DNA from: Coprinopsis marcescibilis
Taxonomy: Eukaryota; Basidiomycota; Agaricomycetes; Agaricales; Psathyrellaceae
Direction of reading: 5' to 3'
DNA: 64,000 nucleotides
Assembly: GCA_004369085.1 (NCBI GenBank)
Contig: ML210276.1
Coordinates: 23,080 to 87,079, forward strand
Below are positions 11,684-22,889 of this stretch, in pieces. Below the pieces are notes generated by a model, which searched no databases, was not told where the DNA came from, and saw nothing but the letters and a program-made list of their open reading frames with translations. How positions within the stretch are numbered: the first letter of the stretch is position 1; every line of letters starts with the position of its first letter. The position numbers and the translations under genes were made by a program.

Positions 11684-12742
11684 ATGCAAGGTCGCTATGC
11701 CACATATGCCCACAATCTGTATCCATACTCTTACCGCTGTAGCGTTTTGTTTTATAATAGTATGGTTGTCCATTAATTGTAACTACCGCTCAAGTAGATG
11801 TCCAGATATACCGTTTATTGAGCTACTATCCACAGTAATTTCCAGTATTTTGACTGAGTATCGTGAGTACTCATAGCCCGGCAGCTTACATGCGCTGTGT
11901 TTGAACTGTAAGATATGCAGGTACCCAGTGTCGAACTTCGAGGCATTGTCATAATGGCCCGCTTGGACTGGCTGGCATTGTACGCCTCGTGTCAGTGGAG
12001 GTGCCCAAGATGGCACAAGTTAACCTCGGAGAAATAGATATTATGGCAACTGTCAACGGCTGAGTAAGATGTGGATATCATGGCGATCAAAGCCCGTGTG
12101 CCATCTCCGTTGCACATGCGATTGTATACACCACACACAAAAGGCGTAATGGTAATGCTAAGGCTTGGGAGGTGTATTCGATTAGGACTGTACGGCACTA
12201 AATTTAGCACTGTACTTAACCGTTTGTGCGGAAGGTAAAGGATTGAAATGTGATGAGCTGTGCCGGCCAGCGGTGCTTGGGCGCTTAAGTAAGTCTTAAA
12301 ATATTTTTCGTCGTATTCACTTTCTCGTAGTCCACTGTCTTCTCTATTCAGAGACAGATAACTAAGAGCTATTTTTGTATCCATGGTTCTCCAGCTGACT
12401 TCTGTAAACCTGCCTGGATCCCGATGTTTCGATTTTGCATTGTCCTTGCCCCGATCCGGAGGCAACTTATTGCAAAGCGTACGAGAGAACTGATGAGAAA
12501 GCGCAAACATGCAATGCTAAGCAGATGGCGGAGGCCAATACTAGATATGATGGCGCATTACCTTTAAGAAGTAACCACTGGGCTGGCTAGATGCTCGCAT
12601 AGCGCGAAAATGCACTTGGAGAAGACAATGCTCAAAATCGCAAGGACCTCATGGCTCTATCTATAAATTATAAGCCGCTTTCTCTAGCAATCTTCACAGT
12701 TCCCCTTCATCCCCCATTTCTGTGTTATCATCCGCTCAAGCA
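11684..12742. other. Intergenic between the two small paralogues
   Basis: No gene is supported here. A 172-codon open frame on the minus strand (11992-12510) has no recognisable motif or matching neighbour and is treated as chance. The right end contains the promoter of the next gene. Confidence 0.4.
12662..12674 (+). promoter_or_regulatory. TATA-box-like element
   Basis: TATAAATTATAAG lies about 80 bp upstream of the start codon of the next gene, followed by a C/T-rich stretch typical of fungal transcription starts. No other TATA-like site lies closer. Confidence 0.5.
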
Positions 12743-13386
12743 ATGGCAACTATAAGATTGTAAGATCTTCTACCTATTCCCTTCTCCGCGTTGAAGCCTG
12801 ACCGAGTCATTTAGAAATACTATTCCCAACCTTGTCAGGGATGATATCTACGCCGTTCTCGTTGATCGAGGCACCATGACTTCCTTCCATTGGATGTTTT
12901 ACGTCCCTAATGTGAGTTCATTCGAATAGTACACGTTCCAACAATCCACTAGATGCCCGACTCCTCCAGGCTCAGGACCAAGGATACAGGTTCCACCTCG
13001 TCAACACGCGTCCCATTGGCTCGGCAAACACTGTCGATTGGTACTATGACTCTGGACCCTGGAGCCCAGCTAGTTCTACCAGCAGCGCGGTTTACTGCAG
13101 AATCGGCAGCCTCTCTACTATTCCGTGCGACATCGCTACTCTTGATAGTTACTTCAGGCAAATCAACACGCGAATTTGCCCACAAAAGCAGGCAGAACAG
13201 GAACGAGGCCGGTGTGGCTGCCGCGTGTGGTTCAAGGAGGCGGTCAGGGTCCTTCATGATAGTGCGGCCGGATTCATTGTCAACTGCCCCAACGAGGATA
13301 TGCTGGAGATTGAGCTGAAGAAGTTTGCATTTGCGGCAGCTATTCAACATGTTAAAGCCTATCAAATTTCCGAGGTCTCAACTTAG
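12743..13386 (+). CDS. Small unknown protein, paralogue 2 of a two-gene family
   Basis: Function unknown; 176 aa. The exons are 12743-12759 (17 nt), 12815-12911 and 12970-13386. The first exon codes MATIR and is joined in phase to LNTIPNLVRDDIYAVLVD. Landmarks shared with the gene at 10793 are IYAVLVD, FHWMFYVP, YRFHLVNT, RIGSL, CRVWFKEAVRVL and an amphipathic helix near the end (EDMLEIELKKF). The middle (SGPWSPASSTSSAV) is Ser-rich and replaces a Lys/Glu-rich segment of the paralogue. Cysteines cluster around CGCRVW. The TATA box at 12662 fits this start. The two genes lie in tandem on the same strand, as expected for a local duplication that has since diverged strongly. Confidence 0.65.
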
Positions 13387-14708
13387 TTTTGGATGGCGTA
13401 GCTATTCTCCTGGTACAGCTCGGTCTGACCTAACTTTCGAGTACTGGTTACTCTTGTAACTTGTTCTGCATTGTTTTCTATGACTTGTGTTTTATTGCTG
13501 CTTTCTTATTGCTCTCTTAAACCCTAACCGTTCTTTACACCTTGCTCTCTTACTGCTCTCGTTTTCTTGTAATTCATTACTACTCTTAGTCTCTATGTAT
13601 ATCCCCAAGCTAGTTTGTATCCACTATCCACTTGTATAGATGATTTACGAATGATACTTTGGTTATTTTATTATGATCACTTCGCGTTAAATTACGGCCA
13701 AATTCAACCTGAATACCATTTTAGATGTGGCCAACCACAAAACAAAACTTCACAAGTGAACAGTACTGTACGTAGTTTGTTAAGGCTTACAGCTGCAACG
13801 AGAAAAGGACTCAGGCCACAGGCCTTGGACATGTCGGCACGTAGCGTACAAACGCGGATTTCAGCGTGTCTTTGATTGTCGCTGGGGCATTGTAATGTAT
13901 TAGGACGTCGAGCCTGCCAGTGCCTGACAGCTCCATGTCTCTTAGTAGCCGGTTCAAAAGCAAAAGTTCGAAGAATCCAAGTACTTGAATGAATCGATGA
14001 ATGTATTTCCTGGCGTGAACGTCCGAAGAGCCGTCAGCCGCATGGTCACTATGTATTGCAATCCGCCCCGAGTGGGCCGCCATAGAACCTGGCTACGAGA
14101 ACATACCTACCTCGAGGCCTGTCTTGCAGACGTCACTGTGTAAGATCCTAGATATCAGACCATACAGTTACAAGGCCATGACGGCCGAACACACCTTCCT
14201 CCTCTGAATCTAATACCGTCCGGCCTGAGAAGCTCTAGCCAGCCTCCGACGAAGTTACCTGTTCCTCGAGTCACGCTAAGTGCTTGTAAAGAGGGATCGC
14301 AGTTCCCAGAAAGTGGAGAAAGTGCATAGTAAGTCCACATCGGGGTGGTTAAAGGGAGAGAACACCCAGGGCTGGCTACTCTAGTACTAAAGGTAAGAAG
14401 GTTATATAGCAACAACCTGAAACACTGACAAGTGAGCGACTTCGTCATCCTCAGTTATAATCCAGCCTTTGAAGTACATCTTTCTGCCAGTTCTGGGATC
14501 TCCCTTCGTTCAAGGCAAGTTCGTTTAAATCATAGTACTAGTGGATTCATACTAGGCCCAGCAAAAGCATCGCGCACGTGCGCATAATGCCAAGGCTATC
14601 TTCCCTTGCCATGCGAACACATTCGGTTGAACGAGACCCCTGCGAAATTGGGTTCGAGTTGGGGCTTACGCAGACGCAGCGCCTCGAGATTTATCCAAAA
14701 CGCCTACA
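13387..14708. other. Intergenic, no gene seen
   Basis: About 1.3 kb without a supported gene. The first part (13440-13600) is T-rich with scattered TGCTCTC and TTACTGC words. Two minus-strand open frames of 90 and 97 codons (13811-14083, 14155-14448) have no family features, and no splice-linked extension was found. Confidence 0.4.
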
Positions 14709-15671
14709 ATGTCGCAAGGCGGCTCGGATATCGTGAAGACACTGCTGAAACACTACCCAACACTACCCGACTCGCAGTTTATCTCACGACTCAACCTCTC
14801 CCTCCTCCTCCTCGTAGCATCAGAAGCCAACTCGGTCCACACTGGAACTGCTATTTTCAAAACCCTCGCGTCTCTCTCCTTCTTTTTCGGTGGGCTATCC
14901 CGCGCCTTTGCCAGCAGCGAAGATGTAAACACCGTCTGGCCCCTCTTGCTCCAACTGGTCAAGGGCGGTCTGCAAGACCGGTTTCAGTTGTTCATGGTCC
15001 TGGGCCTTGGGTGTAGTGTACTGGGGGACGTCCTTCTCATACCATCCAGGGAAACGTACTACCGTCATGTCCAACCCCAACCACAGCAGCCCCAACCGCA
15101 ACCACAACCAAAGGGCAAGAAGAGCAAACTAAAAGGGCCAGTGGCAGTCGCGGCCCCGGAACAGAAAACAGACGGGAAGGAGGTCGAGGAAGGCCAAACG
15201 CTTTCATTCAAAGCCGGCACATTCTTCTTCGCCCTCGCACACATTGCCTACAGCTTCGCCTTCATCTACGATATCAACCGCACCCCTATCAACTGGGTCT
15301 GGTTCGCTGGCGCGTTCAGCTTGGGCACCGGTGTAAGCCTTGCCCTTGGCGTGTTCAGTGCCAACTCGAGGTTTCTCAACATACCACCTGACATGGCACC
15401 CCTTGTTCGATCCTACGTCGGTATCATCACGACCATGGTTGCAACCGCAAGCGCAACAGATAAAGGATGGCAGAAGATTGTGGGCGCTTGGCTTTTCATG
15501 ATCAGCGACATGTTCGTCGCCGTTGACGTTTTCGGCAAGAAGCCTGCGGCAAAGGCTTCCCCGCCAGGTGCGCAGATCATGAAATACGTGGCCAAGCCTG
15601 GATGGAGATTCAGAGCCTTTGGCTGGTGGGCGTATTTCTGGGCTCAGATGATATTGGCGGGAACTATTTGA
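14709..15671 (+). CDS. YhhN/TMEM86-family membrane protein (lysoplasmalogenase-like)
   Basis: Integral membrane protein of 320 aa from a single open exon. TMEM86 proteins hydrolyse the vinyl-ether bond of lysoplasmalogens; whether the fungal members do the same is not established. Hydrophobic segments occur at about residues 28-40, 52-66, 97-112, 170-188, 195-216, 237-250, 262-276 and 303-318. Two family blocks are clear: GLGCSVLGDVLLIPS and GAWLFMISDMFVAVDVF, each with the conserved acidic residue after a Gly/Ser. Between helices 3 and 4 a loop of about 50 residues has a Gln-Pro repeat (QPQPQQPQPQPQ) and a Lys-rich part (KGKKSKLKG), an insertion relative to compact bacterial YhhN. The start is the first ATG of the frame with no upstream splice site seen. 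Confidence 0.85.
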   Translation: MSQGGSDIVKTLLKHYPTLPDSQFISRLNLSLLLLVASEANSVHTGTAIFKTLASLSFFFGGLSRAFASSEDVNTVWPLLLQLVKGGLQDRFQLFMVLGLGCSVLGDVLLIPSRETYYRHVQPQPQQPQPQPQPKGKKSKLKGPVAVAAPEQKTDGKEVEEGQTLSFKAGTFFFALAHIAYSFAFIYDINRTPINWVWFAGAFSLGTGVSLALGVFSANSRFLNIPPDMAPLVRSYVGIITTMVATASATDKGWQKIVGAWLFMISDMFVAVDVFGKKPAAKASPPGAQIMKYVAKPGWRFRAFGWWAYFWAQMILAGTI

Positions 15672-15708
15672 ACATGTAAAAAGGTACTATAAAGTACTGG
15701 ATGCCTAT

Positions 15709-16826
15709 CTATAATTCGCAATTCTTCTCGGCGTCGATCAGCTGAAGGATGACCTTGTAGTGTGGGTTCACATCGAGAGCCTCAGGGTTTCCACTCTTAA
15801 GCGGGCCCCGTACGAAGGGTTGTCCATACCCAAAATGCGTGGACACAATCGCCTTGATGCCGCCAATACCCCCAATTTTCGAGGCTGCCCAATCCGCGTG
15901 GCCAAGCAAAGCTTGAAGTGCCATAACTTCCTCAGCCTTGCCTTCTTTCCACAATCGGTACACCTTGACATGTAACTTGGGTGCAATGTTGACAAGGGCG
16001 GCGATGACGCCAGCACTGCCTGCGTTCAAGCCGTGAACATACGCATCGCTTCTGCCGGAAAAGGTGGCGAAGGACGACGAGGGAAGTGTGGACGCGACGC
16101 GTTGTATTTTCCCAATGTTGCCACATGACAGCTTGGTCCCGACAATGTTAGGATGCGTAGCCAAAGCCAAGACTGTATCAGAGTCGAGGTCAATCCCTGC
16201 AGTGACACCAGGGAAGTTGTATATCATGGTAGGGATCGGGGAGGCATCTGCGACCTGCATTATCCGTCAGACCCGATCTCATAGTATTAGGACGCGGTTA
16301 AAAAAAAAAGGACATGTACCTCTCTATGGAACCTGACGATGTTATCGAGGGTCATCAACTTGGGCCAGACGCCTGGTGTTAGCACCAAGGCATGTGAAGC
16401 TCCCGCCTTGTGAGCATCTTCGTTGAGTTTCTTGGTTTCGCGAGTGGATTGGCCACCAGTTCCAACAATAACAAGCACGTTCTGGAAGCCGGCCTGGTCG
16501 AGGGTCTCTCTAGTTAGCGATATAGCCTGTTTTCTTTCATCGTGAGATCTAGAAAGGGTTTGAGCCTGCCGGTATTAATTGAGGCCCGCGCGAAAAGACT
16601 AACAGGTGTTGAGCCTCGCCATTGGATCCTTGTACAAGGATACCAGTCACCCCTCCCTGTAACCACAATTACCAAGTTGAAACCAGCACTCAGGCAAGGG
16701 AAAAGCACGGTCTACCTCAGCAAGTCGGAGAACATGAGCCTTGATTGCAGTGATGTCGAACTCTTCGTTCTCGTCGAAGAAAAGCACAGCAGGAACGTAA
16801 ACGCCGGGCGGAGGGGGTGCCGCCAT
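15709..16826 (-). CDS. DHDPS/N-acetylneuraminate-lyase family aldolase
   Basis: Class I (Schiff-base) aldolase of 312 aa, TIM-barrel fold. Exons in transcription order are 16716-16826, 16604-16656, 16320-16548 and 15709-16254. The protein begins MAAPPPPGVYVP. It then shows GGVTGILVQGSNGE (the pyruvate-carboxylate loop), VIVGTGGQSTRE, IPTMIYNFPGVTAG with the catalytic Tyr, and NIVGTKLSCGNIG with the Schiff-base Lys. The fungal members of this branch resemble 4-hydroxy-2-oxoglutarate aldolase and related oxo-acid lyases more than lysine biosynthesis, since fungi make lysine by the aminoadipate route. The substrate is therefore open. The gene is divergent from MGM1, with about 600 bp between the starts. 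The third intron holds a run of ten adenines. Confidence 0.9.
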
Positions 16827-17432
16827 GATAGGTTGGTGGCTGACGCAAGGGTGGCTCACTTCAATCGATGGGACGAGGTCAATCGATTCATGACACTGCA
16901 AGAAGAGGATACGGTCTTTATAGCGATAGTTTACCAGGATCCGAATCCCCGTGATCGATTGGTGGGTCTCAAGGTAAGGAAGACGCCGCTCATGGCACCC
17001 AGTGAGGATCCAGGATCCCCTAGTATTAAAAAGGAAGTACACTTGCTCAGAGCAGAACACATGAATCCTGGTAGAAGATCAGTTCGAGCTTGAAAGGAAA
17101 AGAGCTGCAACCACGTACTTGTCGAAGATAGCGCAAACCTCTCCCTCGTTCACCATCTTGAAAACATGGCTCCTTCGATTATTTTTATGGTAGCTTTGCA
17201 GTTTCTCAGCCCTCAATAGGCAGCGAACAGAAGATTAAATGGCCCAAATGCCCATTTTGAATGTGGTCACATCGTGGTCGAAAGACAAGGATTAGCAAAC
17301 ACAAATTTCTTAGTGTTTGGCCGCCATAAACATTATCTTCCTTCTCTCCCGCGACCACGGCAGCGACAGCGACCCGACCACGGTCGTTTGCCACAACCAC
17401 AACCACATTTCTCCATCCGCACTGCAGCAGGA
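16827..17432. other. Divergent promoter region (aldolase gene and MGM1)
   Basis: Lies between two divergent starts. I see no gene. The MGM1-proximal half is rich in CAACCACAACCAC-like words and C/T tracts, as expected of a fungal leader. Confidence 0.4.
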
Positions 17433-20400
17433 ATGTTGTCTTTGGCCAAAAGGAGGGCCACCAGCGGACTGGCGACTTCCAAAACAGTTACCTATGGGTT
17501 GAACGCTGCTGCGCGCCAGCGACTAGAGTCAAGTCGTCCAGTACATCGACAATTCACCACACTCCTTGCATCAGGCTCGATTAGAAGAACGTACTCAACA
17601 CCGGCGCACTCGTTAAGACATGTACAAGCTCGCACTTTGTCGTATTCGGCTATCCCGAGGTTCCTTGCCCGCGCGTTCCGGGTCCCAATCGCGGGTGCGA
17701 CAGTAGGCGCTGGAGGCATTGGTTACGCAAATTACAAGTTCGAAGGTCCGTGAATCGGGCACGATAATCGTTTACCAGGACTAACTGTGTCACACAGAAG
17801 TGAGAAAGACGACAGACGCATGGATAAACACTGCAAAGGATACGGCAACTGGCATTTTCTCTACAGCCTCGGATGGGGTGTCCGCTATCACTTCTCAGCT
17901 TTCAGAGCTCAAACTTCCAGAAATTCCTGTAGTTGAAGCGCCAAAGTTTCTGAAGGATCTCTTTGCTTCAATGCAAGGTGGAGAGGACGGCAAACGGAAT
18001 GAGAACCAGGATGAAGATGGCGACGGCCCAAATAATAGGTCACCCAAAGAAGATGCAGCAGCAGTAGCTGCACTCTTGGCTGCCACCATGTCTTCACCTC
18101 ACGAAGAACCCACATCCAAACCTGACGTCGGCGACAACGGTCTCATGCACCTCACCAAGAAACTCATTGAAATTCGGACCATGCTCCTCAGCATAGACCA
18201 AAGTGATGCCCTCAAACTTCCCAGCATCGTCGTCATTGGGAGCCAAAGCTCAGGGAAGAGCTCCGTCCTCGAATCCATAGTCGGGCACGAATTCCTGCCC
18301 AAAGGCAACAACATGGTCACCCGTCGACCAATCGAACTTACCCTCATCCACACGCCAGCCAAACCCGGTGCAAAAGGTTCAGTCGAGTACGGCGAATTCC
18401 CTGGCCTAGGCATGGGCAGAATAACGAACTTTGCTGACATTCAGCGTACGCTCACCGACCTCAACCTCTCGGTCCCCGCCGAACAAGCAGTCTCGAACGA
18501 CCCCATCGAGCTCCGCATCTACTCGCCCAACGTCCCCGACCTCACACTCATCGACCTCCCTGGTTACGTCCAAATCCCCTCCCTGGACCAACCAGAAACA
18601 CTCAAAGAACAAATCAGCGCTCTCTGCGACAAGTACATTCGTGAACCCAACATCATCCTCGCCGTCTGTGCCGCCGACGTCGATTTGGCCAACTCGCCCG
18701 CTTTGAGGGCCAGCCGCAAAGTGGACCCCCTCGGCCTCCGTACAATTGGTGTCATTACAAAGATGGATCTCGTCCCCCCTGAACAAGGTGCCCAAATCCT
18801 TTCCAACAACCGATACCCTCTGCATTTAGGATACGTCGGCGTGGTATCCAAGACTGCTTCCCGTGACTCTGGCAAGGACTCAAAAGCCGTTGTCGCCAGG
18901 AAGGCCGAGGCAGATTTCTTTGGCCGGAACCGTGACGTATTCTACGCGTCAACCTCATTGATGGTCGGCACCGATGTCTTGCGCCGTCGGCTGATGCAGG
19001 TTTTGGAATCCTCCATGGCCTCATCGCTCCACGGCATCACGAACGCGGTCCAGCTAGAGCTGGAAGAAGCCTCGTACCAGTTCAAAGTGCAATACAACGA
19101 CAGACGCATCTCTCCCGAATCATACGTTGCCGAAGCTATGGACACTTTGAAACTACGCTTCCAGAAAGCCACCGAACAGTTCAAGCGGCCGATCATCCGT
19201 GCAAAGCTGAAGGGCATGCTGGACGAAAAGGTCATGGACGTCCTCGAGCAGCTGTACTGGCTTGATAAACGCTCTCCCGAGCTAGGGAACTTGGGAAATG
19301 ACCCGAGATTGAAGTCGGAGGATGTGGAGCCTTACTGGAAGCACAAACTGGAAGCCGCCTCCTCTCTGTTGACAAAATCTGGCGTTGGACGGGATTCGAC
19401 TGCTTTGGTTGCAGACGGATTGCGCTCCCTCATCGACTCTATAGCTACTGGCGAGCCTTTCAACTGCCATCCCCGTGCCACCGAACGACTCATCCAGTTC
19501 AGCCACGCAATTCTTCGCGACCGAATTGGTGTGACATCCGATCAGGTTGAGAACTGCATCAAGCCCTTCAAATATGACGTCGATGTCGAACCGCGAGAAT
19601 GGGAAGCTGGCCGCGAGCGCAGTGTCGAGCTGTACGAAAAGGAGCTTGGAATGTGCGAAAGCAAGCTGTCTGAAATCAGGAAGAAGGTTGGTGGAAGCAG
19701 GAGGCTTGGTAACTTGATTGGCTACGTTAAGACCTTGGAAGACAAGCAAAAGCAAAGGGAGAAGGAGAGAGCAGCGAAGCGACTGGAGAATGGACTCGAG
19801 GAAGCACCACCTTCGTCATCCCAGCAATTGGAACTTGACGATTCACCAGAATCATACAAGTACCCTCCTGCTCAAGTTATTGATGGTGAGCGTCGAATTC
19901 TTAGGGGGACATTGACCATGCATTGACTATTTTTTTCCTGCAGCTCGGGTTGCGATGATGTACAGCGAACGCCTCAACATTCTCAAGCTCCGTCTGGCAG
20001 CCTTGAAGTCGAAGCGGTGTAAAGCAGGACCACATAGCGACGTCTTCTGTCCGGAAGCGTTCTTGAACGTTGTCGCAGACAAGCTTGCCTATACCTCTTC
20101 TCTCTTCATCAACATCGAATTGCTAGAGCACTTCTTCTACCAGGTCAGTCTTCTCTGATTCCTTCCTCTAAGCCCGTTTAATGACGTCATGTCGATGTCC
20201 AGTTCCCTCGTGAGATCGATTCACGTCTGCTATACGACCTTGACCGCAAGGAAATTGTCGACTTTGCACGGGAGAATCCTGTAGTGAGGAGGCATTTGGA
20301 TCTGCAAGAGCGGAAAGATAAACTCGAAGAGGTGAGAGCGCGCGAATATGCAGAATTTGGATCCTTCGTACTAACCTCCTATGATAGGTCATGAAGCAAC

Positions 20401-20480
20401 TTAACAGTCTTTCAACTCTCCGCGCAGACCCACAGCCCACACCTAGACGCCAACGAGGTCTCTTTGGCAAAGTTTTCTAA
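17433..20480 (+). CDS. MGM1: Mitochondrial dynamin-like GTPase Mgm1/OPA1
   Basis: Mediates fusion of the inner mitochondrial membrane and cristae shape (family role). The protein has 940 aa in five exons (17433-17745, 17798-19885, 19944-20143, 20203-20331, 20388-20480). Residues 1-75 are Arg/Ser-rich and lack acids, a clear mitochondrial presequence. At about 85-100 a Gly/Ala-rich segment, [15 protein letters not shown], is the likely inner-membrane anchor. The GTPase domain starts near residue 240: G1 is GSQSSGKSS, the switch threonine lies in [11 protein letters not shown]3 is DLPGYV and G4 is TKMD. The middle and GED-like parts follow, ending in EVMKQLNSL. An acidic linker ([11 protein letters not shown]) before the GTPase domain may be the region processed by rhomboid protease. 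Length agrees with yeast Mgm1 (about 900 aa). Confidence 0.95.
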
Positions 20481-20903
20481 TAATTTTCTATATCTTTAGT
20501 AATTGTCCTCGCATTGTACCCTATGCATCAACACATTATTCCCCACTTCGTTCGCTCTTCTTGGTTTACCCTTACCCAATACACCCAGCTCATTCTTACA
20601 CACGTTACACGTGGATATACTTCCTTGATATGCGACATCTTAACGAGTTTGTTACGACTAGTAAATACCTTCCCCATGCTAGAATAATCACACGACTGTT
20701 CCTTTTCTCCATGTGTGATAGCGATACATCATACAAGCTGATAAAGCGCATTGGTAACAAGAGACGGAACGCCGCGGTGGCCGGGTGAACGATTTCACAT
20801 AGGGAGAAAGAATCAACAAAGCATTGCATTAGCATAAAAGAATCCAGGTTATGATAGGGATATAAGGTAGATGGTATCCATGTGTCTGAGGTTGCACAGT
20901 AAT

Positions 20904-21551
20904 TTACAGTTTTGCTTTTGCGCCCTGTTCATACCGGACGCGTCAACAAATGCGCATGAAATAACAGGGAAAACGGAGCATACCTTGAGGACACCGTCGA
21001 GCTTGGTAGCGAGCATCATGTTGCCCTTAGTCTTGAGCTTGCCGGTCATGTAGGCTTTCTGGCCGTTGAGCTACAGGAACGAAGGAAGCAACTTTGGTTA
21101 GCCGGCCCAAGGTGAACAAATAGAGTAACCATACCTTTCCCTCGGAGAGCTCAATGAGAGTCTCGTCGCTGAGGATGATGGTGACATCAGCCTTGGGGGT
21201 GGCCTTGCCCTTGTAGACGCTTCCAGTCTTCTTCAAGTCAATGGTCCATGTGGCAGTCTCCTTGCCGTTGTTGACCTGGAGTTCGAAGATACCGTTGTTC
21301 TGTCGAAAGTGCGCAGCGTTAAGCCAATACATTTAACATGTAGACAAGAGAAGAGCGCACCTTCTTGATCTCCTTCTGCTTCTCTTCGTCGCTGTATTTC
21401 GAGAAGGCGGTCTCGAGACCAGCAATGAGCTCAGAAGCCTAGTACAATTTAGAACGGAAGTGGAGGATCCAAGCATAAATATCAGCAAAAGACACCATTT
21501 CCCCATTATTTCGCGCCGTACCTTGAATCCAGGAACCTTGATGTCTGACAT
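20904..21551 (-). CDS. SCP2 sterol/lipid-carrier domain protein, peroxisomal
   Basis: A single-domain SCP2 protein of 126 aa that binds fatty acyl-CoA or sterols in peroxisomes (family role). The exons in transcription order are 21522-21551, 21361-21438, 21135-21299, 20984-21070 and 20904-20924. The fold is recognisable from NNGIFELQV, WTIDLKKTGSVYKG, PKADVTIILSDE and the closing block KLKTKGNMMLATKLDGVLK. The last exon is only 21 nt and encodes GAKAKL followed by the stop. AKL at the very C-terminus is a type-1 peroxisomal targeting signal, a close variant of SKL. Without this exon the protein would lose the signal. The promoter side faces MAF1, more than 1.3 kb away. Confidence 0.92.
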
Positions 21552-22889
21552 GATGTAATGAACGACGAAGAGAAAGCAAAGGAGGAAGGTGTATGCGCTG
21601 GGGAAACCTGGGGTTTTATGTTTTGTGGGACTGGCATATGATTCCTAGTAGACCCAGCTAGCGTGGCATGTGATCTTCGATGTCTCTGCGAGACTTATCT
21701 GATAAGATCAAACCCCTAACAATCCTCCCGTTTCAACTTCGCAAGGTTAAACGTTAAACCCTGGAGATTCGGCCTTCGAGGATTCCAATTCTGACATATT
21801 GACGGGTGGCGGACTTGTTGTGGGATTGGTGTCAAGATTTAGAGAGAAGGGTAGATCCATGTCCGTCGTGCATACAGAGTTCACCGACTTGCGCGATGAT
21901 GGCATTCGAACAAAGGACTAAGCCCAGCTTTTATATTGCAGGGTATATAGGACTTAGTATGACGCCGTACAGGTTCCAAGTTCAAAGAGGTCGCCTCTCA
22001 GGCTGCAACCATCTGATTTTCTTGTTTTTAACGCTGATTGGACAGGTCTACGACTTGTCCATAGCTGTTGGCAGTCCGCTGTAAATGTGGGTCCAGACAT
22101 GGTGCCCCAGGTAAGACAAGATGGCCACTTATAATGATGATGCTACGAATGGCAGGCCAAATCCGAATTCCCCGTAATCCGATGTGGCCTTTGCATGGCT
22201 TAGACTCTCATGGGACTGAGTATATTGATCACTCTGGAGCCTCGGCCTAACCTCCTGATAGTGCGACTACGCACGGTCTAGCCTCGTTATAACGAGCTGA
22301 AATGGGGAGGGGACTTTGATCGAACAGCCTCCACCAACGTGCCGATGGAATAGAGAGAGTTACACGTTCAGAAGCATCCTCCGCCCTTATTTCCGTTACT
22401 AATAGGCCCTCTAGCGTTTAGTGACAAGACCTTTGAGACGTTCAGGTAGCCCATGCGTTTGTAATGAGCGCTTAAAACTGCAAATATACGTCAAGACAAG
22501 ATCCGCCGGCGGTTAATGGACAAGCCGCATGTGCCGTGAGCGCCCTCTCAAAGTTTGGCTGGTTACTACTGGGTTAATAAATCTCTAGTCAGAATAACAA
22601 ATGATGCTGGGCCTGTACGGTCGCTGAGGGCGCTTGATATGTTGTCTAGAGACTTCTGGCTTCGATATTGCGAGAGAAGCAAGGACACAAACGCGGCCCC
22701 ACAAACGTTGAAGTGACCAAAACAAGGCCCAAAAGGGAAACATCGTGGCCCAGGCACACAATAACCTCCTTTCTTCCCACCGGTCAACTCTACAACCTGC
22801 ACATATCTGCCCGACAACTTGAACGCCTTCGCCAACCATTTATCGGCTCTCCATAACTCAACGAGCCATTCACCTCGAGTCGACAAGGA
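21552..22889. other. Divergent intergenic region (SCP2 gene and MAF1)
   Basis: No gene is supported over 1.3 kb. Open frames here are short and lack motifs. The region should contain the promoters of both flanking genes. An A-rich AACATAAAACCC-like element occurs on the minus strand just upstream of the SCP2 gene. Confidence 0.4.

Noticed and set aside
11992..12510. 172-codon open frame on the minus strand between the two small paralogues
   Set aside because: No motif, biased composition, membrane segment or splice partner; the region also holds the promoter and leader of the next plus-strand gene. Treated as chance.
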